NCBI GenBank assembly: GCA_051746205.1
Contig: JBNJEU010000006.1
Location: 1 to 64,000 of the forward strand
Length of the DNA: 64,000 nt
Source: Thiohalospira sp051746205
GTDB lineage: Bacteria > Pseudomonadota > Gammaproteobacteria > Thiohalospirales > Thiohalospiraceae
Direction of reading: 5' to 3'
A program made the position numbers and the translations under genes. The notes under the pieces were generated by a model. The model saw only the letters and a list, made by a program, of their open reading frames with translations. It had not been told where the DNA came from and ran no database searches. Of the stretch, positions 16,803 to 25,113 are shown piece after piece. Within the stretch, counting starts at the first letter, position 1. The number at the start of each line of letters is the position of its first letter.

Positions 16803-16905
16803 CCGGCAGCGGTTTGCCGGCGGCGGCAGCCGTCTGCCCGCCTCGGGTGCTGCCGATGCGGCGCAACGGTGCGGGGAAGTCGCGAGGGCGCCCACCGGGC
16901 GGGGC

Positions 16906-16914
16906 TGGTATGAT
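16906..16914 (+). promoter_or_regulatory. Extended -10 promoter element
   Basis: TGGTATGAT matches the extended -10 pattern TGnTATAAT in five of the six hexamer positions, which would relieve the need for a -35. It lies 80 bases before the unknown gene at 16994, in a 191-base gap after gshA that holds no other evident signal. Confidence 0.5.
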
Positions 16915-16993
16915 GATTGCTAAGAAATATGGTAAGACGCGGAACAGGAAACGGGAGCGGTGCTCCCCGACGAGAACCCGGAGGTGAGTACGG

Positions 16994-17518
16994 ATGGTCA
17001 ATATTCCCAATATGTTCCAGGTTCAGACCGGACAGACCTCGGCGCGCGAGGCCGACGGCACCTGGCGTTCCCCCGCCGCTCGCGGGGGGGAGGCCCAGGA
17101 GGGGGATGCCGTTGATGCCCGCGCCACTGGCGGCTCCGATCAGTTGAGCCTGAGCCCGGAGGCCCAGGCGCTGGGCGGCATTCTGGGCGGGAATCCGGAG
17201 GCACTGTCGGCTGCTCACGGTGGGCTGGCCGGTCTGCTGGACGAGGGCGATCGCGAGGCCCTGAACGGCATCGTGGCCGAGTATTCCGAGGCCACGGATG
17301 CTGGTCCGGAGGCGATCGCCGAGGCGGCCCTCTGGCTCCAGGAGCAGGCCGTTCAGGCCCGCTTCCTGGATTCGGAGGGGGCCGAGGGGACCGTGCTCAC
17401 AGGTGAACTGAGCCAGCGGCTGGCCGATGACGAGGCCGCCGCCGGAGAGGCGCCCGAGGGGCTGGTGCAGGCCATGACAGCCTATTTCGGCGTGGACACC
17501 GAGAGCGAGCAGGCCTGA
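16994..17518 (+). CDS. Unknown acidic protein
   Basis: A 174-residue protein I do not recognise. It is strongly acidic and Ala/Gly/Glu-rich, with no signal peptide or membrane segment. The first 55 residues look disordered; the rest is predicted helical, beginning with DQLSLSPEAQALGG, a phrase also seen in several flagellar or surface-associated small proteins. GGAGGTGA at 16980-16987 and an extended -10 upstream support a real gene, as does codon use like that of its neighbours. The next gene, 47 bases on, encodes an OmpA-domain membrane protein, so a cell-envelope connection is possible but unproven. Confidence 0.6.
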   Translation: MVNIPNMFQVQTGQTSAREADGTWRSPAARGGEAQEGDAVDARATGGSDQLSLSPEAQALGGILGGNPEALSAAHGGLAGLLDEGDREALNGIVAEYSEATDAGPEAIAEAALWLQEQAVQARFLDSEGAEGTVLTGELSQRLADDEAAAGEAPEGLVQAMTAYFGVDTESEQA

Positions 17519-17565
17519 TGGAACGCGTGCCCCGGGGCATGACCTGAACAGTGGAGAACGGACCA

Positions 17566-18318
17566 ATGCGCATCGCGGTGATCATCCTGGCGGTACTGAC
17601 GGTCCTCTTCGGCGGGCTGGCCGGTTGGCTCTACTCCGCCGCACCGGGCGCCCAGCCGGGGACGGCGAGCGAGGAAATGGCGGCCATGCGGGAGATCAAT
17701 CGCGAACTGCGTGAGCGCGTCGGCGATCTGGCCGAGGAGCAGAACCGGCTGGCGGCCGATCTCGAGCGGCGCATGAGTGCCGACGAGGCGGCCGACACCG
17801 ATCGCATCGAGCGCATTCGCGAACTCCATGATGAACTGGTTGCGGTCCTGCGCGAGGAGATCGAACGCCAGGAGGTCCGGATCCGCCAGCTCTCCGATCA
17901 GCTGACCGTGCGCATTCTCGACAGGCACCTCTTCGATACGGGCTCGGCCCGGTTGACGATGGAAGGGTACCGCCTGCTGCTGCGTCTCGGTGAACGTCTG
18001 GATCCCGACGGCGACGACGTCATCCGCATCGAGGGCCATACCGACAACGTGCCGGTGGGTCCGGGCCTGACCAGCGACTTCGCCAGCAACTGGGAGCTCT
18101 CCGCTACTCGGGCCGTGGCTGTGGCTCGCTTCCTGGTTCAGGAGGTCGGCCTGGATCCGGAGCGGATCCAGGCCATGGGGCTCGGGGAACACCACCCGGT
18201 AGCCGATAACGACAGCGAGGCCGGACGGGCTCGTAACCGTCGCATCGAGGTTCGGATGATGCCCCCCAGCCCGCCGGCCGGCGGGCGGCAGGCCGAACTG
18301 GTGGAGCCGGCGGGCTGA
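17566..18318 (+). CDS. MotB/OmpA-domain inner-membrane protein
   Basis: A 250-residue protein with one N-terminal membrane anchor (residues about 3-25), a long coiled-coil stalk (about 45-120) and a C-terminal OmpA-like peptidoglycan-binding domain (IEGHTDNVPVG near residue 156, SATRAVAVARFL near 182, NRRIEVR near 225). It resembles the MotB/YiaD group but has no stator Asp near the membrane segment and no motA partner, so it is unlikely to be a motor subunit. Start ATG at 17566 has GGAG ten bases upstream; a GTG at 17551 is also in frame. It probably tethers the inner membrane to peptidoglycan. Confidence 0.75.
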   Translation: MRIAVIILAVLTVLFGGLAGWLYSAAPGAQPGTASEEMAAMREINRELRERVGDLAEEQNRLAADLERRMSADEAADTDRIERIRELHDELVAVLREEIERQEVRIRQLSDQLTVRILDRHLFDTGSARLTMEGYRLLLRLGERLDPDGDDVIRIEGHTDNVPVGPGLTSDFASNWELSATRAVAVARFLVQEVGLDPERIQAMGLGEHHPVADNDSEAGRARNRRIEVRMMPPSPPAGGRQAELVEPAG

Positions 18319-18325
18319 ACCCGGC

Positions 18326-18751
18326 CTAGAGGCGGCGAAGGCACTCCAGATACGCGGTCTCGTCGGGCATTCGCCCGGCGCTCTGGGCCTCCCACAGGGC
18401 CTGCCCCAGACATTCCATCATGTGGTGTTCCGCGTCGTGGACATCCCCCAGTCGGTCGCTTAGACGAGAGTGGATCGCGACGATGCCCGCTGGCCGATCG
18501 GTACTCAGCTGTTCGCGCAGTCCGATGTGCATCGCCATGTGCAGAAAGGGGTTGGTCTGGCCGTCCTCCGGGGTGTAATCGCGGTCATGGTGGGCCTCCC
18601 GGTCGTCGAGAAGCCCGTGGTACTCGGGGTGGAGGCCGATGACGTCGGCCACCCTCCGGGTGCCGGGGTCGAGGATGGCGCCCGCGCGGGCCTGTTGCCA
18701 GGCATCGAAGAAGACCTGGCGCATGGCATTGCGATCGGTGCCGAACATCAT
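18326..18751 (-). CDS. DUF1841 family protein
   Basis: A 141-residue soluble protein of the DUF1841 family, function unknown. Conserved features include the opening MFGTDRNAMRQVFFDAW, the central HPEYHGLL and NPFLHMAMHIGLREQL, and HHMMECLGQALWEAQ near the end; several histidines and glutamates might bind a metal. Its ATG overlaps the nth stop by four bases (ATGA), so the two are cotranslated. The nth-DUF1841 pair is found in other Gammaproteobacteria. It is convergent with the OmpA-domain gene, with seven bases between stops. Confidence 0.82.
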   Translation of the reverse strand: MMFGTDRNAMRQVFFDAWQQARAGAILDPGTRRVADVIGLHPEYHGLLDDREAHHDRDYTPEDGQTNPFLHMAMHIGLREQLSTDRPAGIVAIHSRLSDRLGDVHDAEHHMMECLGQALWEAQSAGRMPDETAYLECLRRL

Positions 18752-19383
18752 TCGTACACCTTGTCGCGATGGTCGCAGATGTCCTCGACGACGCAGGCCC
18801 CGCAGCGCGGACGGCGCGCGGTACAGACGTAGCGGCCGTGCAGTATCAACCAGTGATGGGCTCCCATCATGAACTCCTTCGGGACCACCTTGAGCAACCG
18901 GTCCTCCACCTGTCGGACCGTCTTTCCGGGGGCGAGACCGGTGCGGTTGGCGACCCGGAAGATGTGGGTGTCCACGGCGATGGTCGGCTCGCCGAAGGCC
19001 GTGTTGAGGACCACGTTGGCGGTCTTGCGTCCTACGCCCGGCAGTGCCTCCAGCGCCTTGCGATCCCGTGGCACCTCGCCACCGTGTTCGTGGATCAGTC
19101 GCTCGCAGGTGGCGATGATGTTGGCCGCCTTGGCGTTGAACAGACCGATGGTCTTGATGTGCTCCTTCAATCCCTCCTCGCCCAGGGCCAGGATGGCTTC
19201 CGGGGTTCGGGCTACCGGGAAGAGCTTTGCCGTGGCCTTGTTGACCCCGACATCGGTGGCCTGGGCAGACAGGATCACGGCAATCAGGAGTTCGAAGGGG
19301 GTCGTGTACTCGAGTTCGCTGTCAGGGTGCGGGTTCGCCTCGCGCAGGCGCTCGAAGAAGATGCGACGGGTCTCTCTGTTCAC
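18748..19383 (-). CDS. nth: Endonuclease III
   Basis: DNA N-glycosylase and AP lyase that removes oxidised pyrimidines in base-excision repair. The 211-residue protein has the helix-hairpin-helix LPGVGRKTANVVL with catalytic Lys near residue 120, the catalytic Asp in VDTHIFRVANR near 138, and the four cysteines of its [4Fe-4S] cluster spaced C-x6-C-x2-C-x5-C near the end. The start is GTG at 19383. As in E. coli it lies downstream of the Rnf/Rsx genes, but an extra gene and a hairpin separate it from rnfE here. Confidence 0.96.
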   Translation of the reverse strand: MNRETRRIFFERLREANPHPDSELEYTTPFELLIAVILSAQATDVGVNKATAKLFPVARTPEAILALGEEGLKEHIKTIGLFNAKAANIIATCERLIHEHGGEVPRDRKALEALPGVGRKTANVVLNTAFGEPTIAVDTHIFRVANRTGLAPGKTVRQVEDRLLKVVPKEFMMGAHHWLILHGRYVCTARRPRCGACVVEDICDHRDKVYE

Positions 19384-19402
19384 GTTCGGGTTCCGGAATC
19401 GG

Positions 19403-19426
19403 GGCCGACCCCGGACAGGGTCGGCC
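19403..19426 (-). terminator. Hairpin between the unknown gene and nth
   Basis: GGCCGACCC and GGGTCGGCC form a perfect 9-bp stem with a six-base loop, located between the stop of the 138-residue gene and the nth start. There is no T run, so it may attenuate transcription or shield the upstream mRNA from decay rather than terminate strongly. Confidence 0.45.
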
Positions 19427-19436
19427 GGGATGGCTC

Positions 19437-19853
19437 TCAGGTGTGACGGAAGTAGCCGATGTCCGGTGCCGGCTCCTTCGGGTTCGCCTCGGCCTCCTTC
19501 CTCAGTTCGGCAACGAACTTCTCGTGTTCCTCTTCCAGCTTGTGCAGCTCGTCGCCGCTCAGGCGCGGGAAGACGACTCCCTTGATGAATTCGCCAAGGT
19601 CGGCGAGCGCCACCGCCCAGGCCTTGTCGTTAAGGTGGAAATTGCGGTGGGCGTGCTGGCCGAACGGATACTCCCTGAACTCGTGGGTCTTGGTCACCTT
19701 GAGGTGGGGATCGGCCTCGACGGTCTTCTTTGCCCAGTCGTACCACCACTTGTAGTACTTCTCCTGCAGCGCCTCGGTGTAACCTTCCTTCTCGAAGAAG
19801 GCGGCCACGGAGGCGCGTCCAGCGTTACCACTGAAGGGAAAATGTCCTGCCAT
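19437..19853 (-). CDS. Unknown soluble protein between rnfE and nth
   Basis: A 138-residue protein I do not recognise. It is rich in aromatic and charged residues (KYYKWWYDWAKKTVEADP near residue 32, HEFREYPFGQHAHRNFHLND near 57), without a signal peptide, membrane helix or cysteine. The C-terminal third is a charged helix. AGAGAGGAG precedes the ATG at a good distance. It sits 59 bases after rnfE and 53 before nth, on the same strand, where most relatives have no gene. The histidine and tyrosine content could serve metal or ligand binding. A role with the Rnf complex is a guess from position. Confidence 0.7.
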   Translation of the reverse strand: MAGHFPFSGNAGRASVAAFFEKEGYTEALQEKYYKWWYDWAKKTVEADPHLKVTKTHEFREYPFGQHAHRNFHLNDKAWAVALADLGEFIKGVVFPRLSGDELHKLEEEHEKFVAELRKEAEANPKEPAPDIGYFRHT

Positions 19854-19912
19854 GATGTGTACTCCTCTCTGTTATCGGATGTCTAGATGGTACGGCGGAA
19901 AAGGGTGACTTT

Positions 19913-20593
19913 CTAGGCCGTTTCCGGTTCCGCGCCCGGCACCGGTTCGGCTCGCCGCGCGCGGCGAGCGTCGACCACGTTCTTTACTGCGATGAGCAGT
20001 CCCAGGCCGATGAAGGCTCCCGGCGGCAGGATGGCCAGCAGGAACCCGCTGTAGGCTTCCCACTCCAGGGTGAGACCACGGGCCGTCTCGCCGAACATCA
20101 GGTGCGCATCGGCGAACAGCGTCCCGGCCCCGACCATCTCGCGCAGCGCGCCGAGGACCACCAGCACGGCGGTGAAACCCAGCCCCATCATCAGGGCGTC
20201 CAGCGCCGACGGTCCCACCGGATTGTGCACGGCGAAGCCCTCGGCGCGTCCGATGATGCCGCAGTTGGTGACGATGAGCGGGATGAAGATTCCGAGGATC
20301 AGGTAGAGCTGGTGGAACCAGGCGTTCATCACCAGTTCGATGGCGGTCACCGCCGAAGCGATGATGAGAACAAAGACCGGCAACCGGATCTCGGTGCGGA
20401 CCACGTTGCGGATGAGGGAGACCAGCACGTTGGAGGTAAGCAGCACCAGCAGCGTGGCCACACCGAGGCCGAGGCCGTTGACCGCGGTGGTGGTGACGGC
20501 CAGCAGCGGACAGAGCCCCAGCAACTGGACCAGGGCAACATTGTTGTTCCAGAGTCCGTCACGGGAGATGGCGCGATAGTCGGCACTACTCAT
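19913..20593 (-). CDS. rnfE: Rnf/Rsx electron transport complex subunit E
   Basis: Integral membrane subunit (226 residues, about six helices) of the ion-pumping ferredoxin:NAD+ oxidoreductase, which in Gammaproteobacteria also reduces SoxR. The opening GLWNNNVALVQLLGLCPLLA and the helix-break IPLIVTNCGIIGRAEGFA are diagnostic; the cysteines in these two segments belong to the half-membrane Fe-S site formed with RnfA. The start ATG at 20593 lies eight bases inside the end of rnfG. Last gene of the rnfABCDGE run. Confidence 0.95.
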   Translation of the reverse strand: MSSADYRAISRDGLWNNNVALVQLLGLCPLLAVTTTAVNGLGLGVATLLVLLTSNVLVSLIRNVVRTEIRLPVFVLIIASAVTAIELVMNAWFHQLYLILGIFIPLIVTNCGIIGRAEGFAVHNPVGPSALDALMMGLGFTAVLVVLGALREMVGAGTLFADAHLMFGETARGLTLEWEAYSGFLLAILPPGAFIGLGLLIAVKNVVDARRARRAEPVPGAEPETA

Positions 20594-21236
20594 GGCTCTC
20601 TCCTCCTTCGGCGGGGGAACGGGCGAACAGCATCTCCCGGTTCTCCTCGAAATAGACCAGGGCGCGGCGCACAGCGTGGACCACGGCCCGGGGCGTGATG
20701 GTGGCGCCGGTGAACTGGTCGAAGGCCCCGCCGTCACGCTCCACCGTCCATTGTTCGCGGGGCGGATCACCGAGGCTACGCCCCGCGAAGGAATGGATCC
20801 AGTCGGAGCGGCGCGCCTCGATGGCGTCACCGAGACCGGGGGTTTCCGAATGCGAGACCACCCGCACGCCGACCACGGCCCCATCCGGCTCCACGCCGAT
20901 CAGAAGCCGGATGGGGCCGCCGTAGCCGTCCGGGGCCTCCACGGTGAGCACCGCGGCCACTGGTTCGCCCTCGCGGCGCAGACGATAGACCGGCAGCGGT
21001 TCCGGGCTGCCCAGGGCCCGGGGTGCGGTGACCCGGATGGAATCGTCCACCGGGTCGTTGTCGTAGCGTTGTGGCGGGACCAGCTCGTGCAGCGTCGTCA
21101 GGGTCGCCGCCCGCTGGTTCTCCTCGATGCGTTCCTCCGTGCTGGCGGCGGTAAGCGCGACCAGTGTGGTGCCGAGTACGGCGAACAGTGCGAGCAGACC
21201 GCCGGAAAGGGCCATGTTGCGCAGTAGCGGAGTCAT
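20586..21236 (-). CDS. rnfG: Rnf/Rsx electron transport complex subunit G
   Basis: Flavoprotein subunit of 216 residues with one N-terminal membrane anchor and a periplasmic FMN-binding domain. FMN is bound covalently to a threonine in TGATIT (residues 176-181), the S/T-G-A-T motif of the family. SHSETPGLGDAIE near residue 128 is a second conserved block. It overlaps rnfE by eight bases and follows rnfD by three. Confidence 0.95.
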   Translation of the reverse strand: MTPLLRNMALSGGLLALFAVLGTTLVALTAASTEERIEENQRAATLTTLHELVPPQRYDNDPVDDSIRVTAPRALGSPEPLPVYRLRREGEPVAAVLTVEAPDGYGGPIRLLIGVEPDGAVVGVRVVSHSETPGLGDAIEARRSDWIHSFAGRSLGDPPREQWTVERDGGAFDQFTGATITPRAVVHAVRRALVYFEENREMLFARSPAEGGESHE

Positions 21237-21239
21237 GCT

Positions 21240-22280
21240 CTACTCCCGGCTCTGGCCAAAGACACGTGGCCTGAGATAGGTGTCGATGGTCGGCACCGCC
21301 ATGTTCATCAGCAGCACGGCGAAGGCGACTCCATCGGGATACCCGCCCCAGGTGCGGATGACATAGATCAGGATCCCGATCCCGATCCCGTACCAGAAAC
21401 GCCCCCAATGGGAGGCCGGTGAACTCACCGGATCGGTGGCGATGAAAAAGGCCCCCAGCATGGTGGCCCCGGTGAGCATATGGAAAGCGGGGGTCGCGTA
21501 GGTGCTCGGGTCGATGGCATGGAACAGGAGGGCCAGAGCACTGGTTCCGAGGATTACTCCAGTCGGCGTCTGCCATGGAATGACTCGTTTGTGGACCAGC
21601 CACAGCCCGCCGACGAGAAACAGGGTGGCGATCCATTCCCAGCCGACGCCGCCGATTTTACCGAAAAGGGCCGAATCGGCGCGGATCTCGTCGAGGAGTG
21701 CCTGTTGATTCAGATCGTTCTTCAGCACGTCCAGTGGCGTCGCCCGGGTCACCGCGTCGAGGGTCGTTCCGGAGGGCAGAGTGCCGCTGGCAAGGTAATG
21801 CAGGTGGGCGCCCAGGTTCAGCACGAACGAGCCCGGATCGCCCGGCGGTAGCCAGGCGGTCATTTCCCGGGGGAAGGAGATGAGCAGCACCGCGTAGCCC
21901 ACCATGGCGGGATTGAAGGGGTTGTGGCCCAGGCCGCCATAGAGGTGCTTGCCCAGCGCCATGGCGGAGAAGGCGCCGATGGCAATGAGCCACCATGGCA
22001 TCAGGGGAGGCAGTGCCAGAGCCAGCAACCAGGCGGTAAGGACCGCGCTGCCGTCACCCAGGAACGGCGCCAGCGGGCGTTGGCGCAGTCTCAGTAACAG
22101 GGCCTCGGCGGCCAGGGTGAAGAGCAGGGCGGTGGCGATGTTCAGCAGGATCCCGGGACCGAAGAACCAGGCATGGGCCAGCGTCCCCGGGATCAGCGCC
22201 AGGCAGACCAACAGCATGGTTCGGCGGACGCTGTTTCCCCCCGGATGGATGTGCGGTGAACTCAGCACGCGCTGAAACAT
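21240..22280 (-). CDS. rnfD: Rnf/Rsx electron transport complex subunit D
   Basis: Polytopic membrane subunit of 346 residues related to NqrB, carrying covalent FMN. SSPHIHPGGNSVRRTM at the start, GGLGHNPFNPAMVGYA near residue 115 and the flavin-attachment segment DAVTRATPL near 182 identify it. The ATG shares its A with the rnfC stop (TGATG). A longer in-frame extension inside rnfC is only a shadow. Confidence 0.95.
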   Translation of the reverse strand: MFQRVLSSPHIHPGGNSVRRTMLLVCLALIPGTLAHAWFFGPGILLNIATALLFTLAAEALLLRLRQRPLAPFLGDGSAVLTAWLLALALPPLMPWWLIAIGAFSAMALGKHLYGGLGHNPFNPAMVGYAVLLISFPREMTAWLPPGDPGSFVLNLGAHLHYLASGTLPSGTTLDAVTRATPLDVLKNDLNQQALLDEIRADSALFGKIGGVGWEWIATLFLVGGLWLVHKRVIPWQTPTGVILGTSALALLFHAIDPSTYATPAFHMLTGATMLGAFFIATDPVSSPASHWGRFWYGIGIGILIYVIRTWGGYPDGVAFAVLLMNMAVPTIDTYLRPRVFGQSRE

Positions 22281-23890
22281 CACGAATCCTGCCTGTCGTT
22301 GTCGCCGGCGTCGCCCGTCGGCTGTTCGTCGGCCTGTTGCGCCTTTTTCTGCTTTGCCCGCTCGACCGCGGCCTGGATGGCAGCCTTCTTGTCGTCTCCC
22401 TGGCCGCCGCCGTCGCCGCTCTCCTCGGCCACGGCCTTCTTCTTCCTGGCCTGCCGGGCGGCGCGTTCGGCCTTCTCCCGTTCCAGCCGTTCCTGGCGGA
22501 ACTCGTGGCGCTCGCGGGCGATGTCGGCCTTGCGCCGTTCGCGCTCCTCGTTGGCGATCTCGGTCTTGGCGAAGCGGTAGTATTGTACCAGCGGCAGGTT
22601 GCTGGGGCAGACGTAGGCGCAGCAGCCGCATTCGATGCAGTCGAACAGGTTGAATGCCTGGGCCTTGTCCAGGTCCTTGTCGCGGGCGTACCAGTAGAGC
22701 TGTTGCGGCAGCAGCCGGGCCGGGCAGACGTCGACACAGGCGCCGCAGCGGATGCACGGCATCGGTTCCGGCGAGCGCCGGACCTCGTCGGCGGCGGGTA
22801 CCAGCAGGCAGTTGTTGGTCTTCACCACCGGGGCCTCGTGGTGGAAGAGACGAAAGCCCATCATCGGGCCCCCAACGATGACCTCGCCGATGGCCTCGCG
22901 CCGTTCCACCCGGCTCTCCACCAGCGTGCCGATGGGGGAGCCCAGGCGCACGCGCCAGACTCCGGGGTCCGGTATGGCCGAACCGGTGATCGTGACCAGC
23001 CGCTCCACCAGCGGCCGTCCTTCGTTTACAGCCCGGTGGATGGCGGCGGCGGTGCCGACGTTGTGACAGATTACGCCGATGTGAACCGGCAAGCCGTTGC
23101 TGGGCACCTCACGGCCGGTGAGGGTATGGATCAGCTGCTTTTCGCCCCCGGCCGGGTAGCGGGTGGGCACCGCGACGATGTTGACTTCCACCACCTCCGG
23201 CCGTTCATGGGCCAGCCGGGCGCGCTCCGATTTCAGTGCGGTAATGGCCGCCGGCTTGTTGTCCTCCACGGCAATGATGCAGTGCCTTGCGCTCAGGGCG
23301 TGGCGCATGACCAGCAGGCCGCGCAGGATCGCCTCCGCATCGTCGCGCATCAGCCGGTCGTCGCAGGTGATGTAGGGTTCGCATTCGGCACCATTGAGGA
23401 TCAGGGTTTCCACCGCCCGGCCCCCGGAGTTGAGTTTGACCGCGCTGGGGAAGCCGGCGCCGCCGAGACCGACGATCCCCGCCTTGCGGATGTGCTGGCG
23501 CAGTCGGTCGGGCTCGATGCTGGGATAGTCGGGTAGCGGCGTCGGCTCCGCCCAGGTGTCCTCGCCATCGGCGGCAATGACGATGCAGGGCGCGCGCAGG
23601 CCGGAAGGATGGGCCACCGGCCGTTCCTCGATGGCGGTCACCGTTCCCGACGTGGAGGCGTGCACCGGTACACCCAGATATTCGCTGCAGCGGGCGATCA
23701 GTTCGCCGGCGAGTACGTGCTGGCCCACTTCGACCACGGGCTCGGCCGGATCACCGATGTGCTGCTGCAACGGTAGGATCAGTTCCGGTGGCAGCGGCGC
23801 CTCGCGCACCTCCCGTTCGGCGGACGCCTTGTGTCCCGGCAGCTCCAGGCCTCCGGGAAAGCGCCACAGGCGCGGATTGTCAGTGGCCAC
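22280..23890 (-). CDS. rnfC: Rnf/Rsx electron transport complex subunit C
   Basis: Peripheral NADH/FMN and iron-sulfur subunit, 536 residues. The N-terminal domain has GIVGLGGAGFPSAVKL near residue 135, an NADH/FMN-binding segment; two [4Fe-4S] ferredoxin motifs follow (CIRCGACVDVCP near 375 and CIECGCCAYVCP near 414). The C-terminal 90 residues are a charged, Lys/Ala/Glu-rich coiled tail, as in other gammaproteobacterial RnfC. It overlaps the rnfB end by 11 bases and rnfD by one. Confidence 0.95.
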   Translation of the reverse strand: MATDNPRLWRFPGGLELPGHKASAEREVREAPLPPELILPLQQHIGDPAEPVVEVGQHVLAGELIARCSEYLGVPVHASTSGTVTAIEERPVAHPSGLRAPCIVIAADGEDTWAEPTPLPDYPSIEPDRLRQHIRKAGIVGLGGAGFPSAVKLNSGGRAVETLILNGAECEPYITCDDRLMRDDAEAILRGLLVMRHALSARHCIIAVEDNKPAAITALKSERARLAHERPEVVEVNIVAVPTRYPAGGEKQLIHTLTGREVPSNGLPVHIGVICHNVGTAAAIHRAVNEGRPLVERLVTITGSAIPDPGVWRVRLGSPIGTLVESRVERREAIGEVIVGGPMMGFRLFHHEAPVVKTNNCLLVPAADEVRRSPEPMPCIRCGACVDVCPARLLPQQLYWYARDKDLDKAQAFNLFDCIECGCCAYVCPSNLPLVQYYRFAKTEIANEERERRKADIARERHEFRQERLEREKAERAARQARKKKAVAEESGDGGGQGDDKKAAIQAAVERAKQKKAQQADEQPTGDAGDNDRQDS

Positions 23891-24452
23891 GGTATGCCTC
23901 CCTCAGGGCCTCTTCCGGTGGCTTCGGGTAGGGCCAGCGCCACGTACCCGGAGTCTCGGGGACCGGGACCATGTCGATGCAGTCCACCGGACAGGGTTCG
24001 ATGCAGAGTTCGCAGCCGGTGCACTCCTCCTCGATGACGGTATGCATCTGCTTGGCGGCGCCGAGGATGGCGTCCACCGGACAGGCCTGAATACAGAGGG
24101 TGCAGCCGATGCAGATGTTCTCGTCGATGATGGCAACGGTTTTTTCTTCCTCCTCGACACCATGCTCCTCGCTCAGGGGCTTCGGTTCGACCCCGAGCAG
24201 GTCGGCGAGCTTCTGGATGGTCGCCTCGCCGCCGGGCGGGCACTGGTTGATGTCGGCTTCGCCGGCGGCAATGGCCTCGGCGTAGGGACGGCAGCCCGGG
24301 TAGCCGCACTGGCCGCACTGGGTCTGGGGCAGGATGGCGTCGATGCGGTCGGCCACCGGGTCGCCCTCGACCCGGAAACGCACCGAGGCGAAGCCGAGCA
24401 GCAGGCCGAAGGCGAGCGCCAGACCGGCGATGGCCAGGACCGCGTCCACCAT
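23880..24452 (-). CDS. rnfB: Rnf/Rsx electron transport complex subunit B
   Basis: Ferredoxin-like subunit of 190 residues anchored by one N-terminal helix. The first cluster motif is CGQCGYPGCRPYAEA with a later CPPGG, and two typical [4Fe-4S] motifs follow near residues 113 and 142 (CIGCTLCIQACP and CTGCELCIEPCP). It passes electrons from ferredoxin into the membrane part. Spacing to rnfA is two bases and the 3' end overlaps rnfC by 11. Confidence 0.95.
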   Translation of the reverse strand: MVDAVLAIAGLALAFGLLLGFASVRFRVEGDPVADRIDAILPQTQCGQCGYPGCRPYAEAIAAGEADINQCPPGGEATIQKLADLLGVEPKPLSEEHGVEEEEKTVAIIDENICIGCTLCIQACPVDAILGAAKQMHTVIEEECTGCELCIEPCPVDCIDMVPVPETPGTWRWPYPKPPEEALREAYRGH

Positions 24453-24454
24453 GT

Positions 24455-25036
24455 TCAGAGGGTCACCAGCCCGGAGAAGCCCATGAAGGCCAGCGACATG
24501 ATCCCGGCCGTGACGAGCCCGACGGCGGCGCCGCGGAACGGCGCAGGGACATCGCCGGCCGCCACGCGCTCCCGCACTGCCGCGAACAGCACCAGCACCA
24601 GGGAAAAGCCGACCGCGGCGCCGAAGCCGAAGACCGCCGACTCCAGGAAGCCGTGTTCGGTCTGGACGTTGAGCAGTGCGACACCGAGAACGGCACAGTT
24701 GGTGGTGATCAGCGGCAGGTAGATCCCGAGCACCTGGTGGAGCAGCGGCGACGTCTTCTGCACCACCATCTCGGTGAATTGCACCACCGCCGCGATGATC
24801 AGGATGAAGGCGATGGTGCGCAGGTATTCGATGCCCAGCGGCACCAGCAGCCAGGTATTGACCATGTAGCTGCTGATGGAGGCGAGGGTGAGCACGAAAG
24901 TGGTGGCCAGACCCATGCCCATGGCGGTCTCGAGCTTCGTGGAGACCCCCATGAAGGGGCAGAGTCCCAGGAATTTCACCAGGACAAAGTTGTTCACCAG
25001 GATGGTGCTGACCAGAATGAGCAGGAATTCGCTCAT
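24455..25036 (-). CDS. rnfA: Rnf/Rsx electron transport complex subunit A
   Basis: First gene of the rnfABCDGE operon; a six-helix membrane protein of 193 residues, paralogous to RnfE with opposite topology. NNFVLVKFLGLCPFMGVSTK near the start and LPLITTNCAVLGVALLN near residue 100 supply the cysteines of the intramembrane Fe-S centre. GAGGGTG precedes the ATG. The operon has its own promoter at 25069-25097, within the gap after metG. Confidence 0.95.
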   Translation of the reverse strand: MSEFLLILVSTILVNNFVLVKFLGLCPFMGVSTKLETAMGMGLATTFVLTLASISSYMVNTWLLVPLGIEYLRTIAFILIIAAVVQFTEMVVQKTSPLLHQVLGIYLPLITTNCAVLGVALLNVQTEHGFLESAVFGFGAAVGFSLVLVLFAAVRERVAAGDVPAPFRGAAVGLVTAGIMSLAFMGFSGLVTL

Positions 25037-25068
25037 GTCACACCCTCATTAGCCAATGCTGTAAATGG

Positions 25069-25097
25069 AGTATGAAGGCCGGGCGAGGGAGCCTCAA
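25069..25097 (-). promoter_or_regulatory. Promoter of the rnf operon
   Basis: On the minus strand TTGAGG (25092-25097), a 17-base spacer and CATACT (25069-25074) make a reasonable sigma-70 promoter 33 bases before the rnfA ATG. The elements lie inside the metG 3' hairpin, so read-through transcription and initiation could interfere. Confidence 0.5.
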
Positions 25098-25105
25098 CCC
25101 CGGCC
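25077..25105 (-). terminator. Terminator-like hairpin after metG
   Basis: GGCCGGG and CCCGGCC pair around a 15-base loop, starting nine bases after the metG stop. There is no T run. The stem overlaps the rnf promoter. It may reduce read-through from metG into rnfA. Confidence 0.4.
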
Positions 25106-25113
25106 GACCAAGG

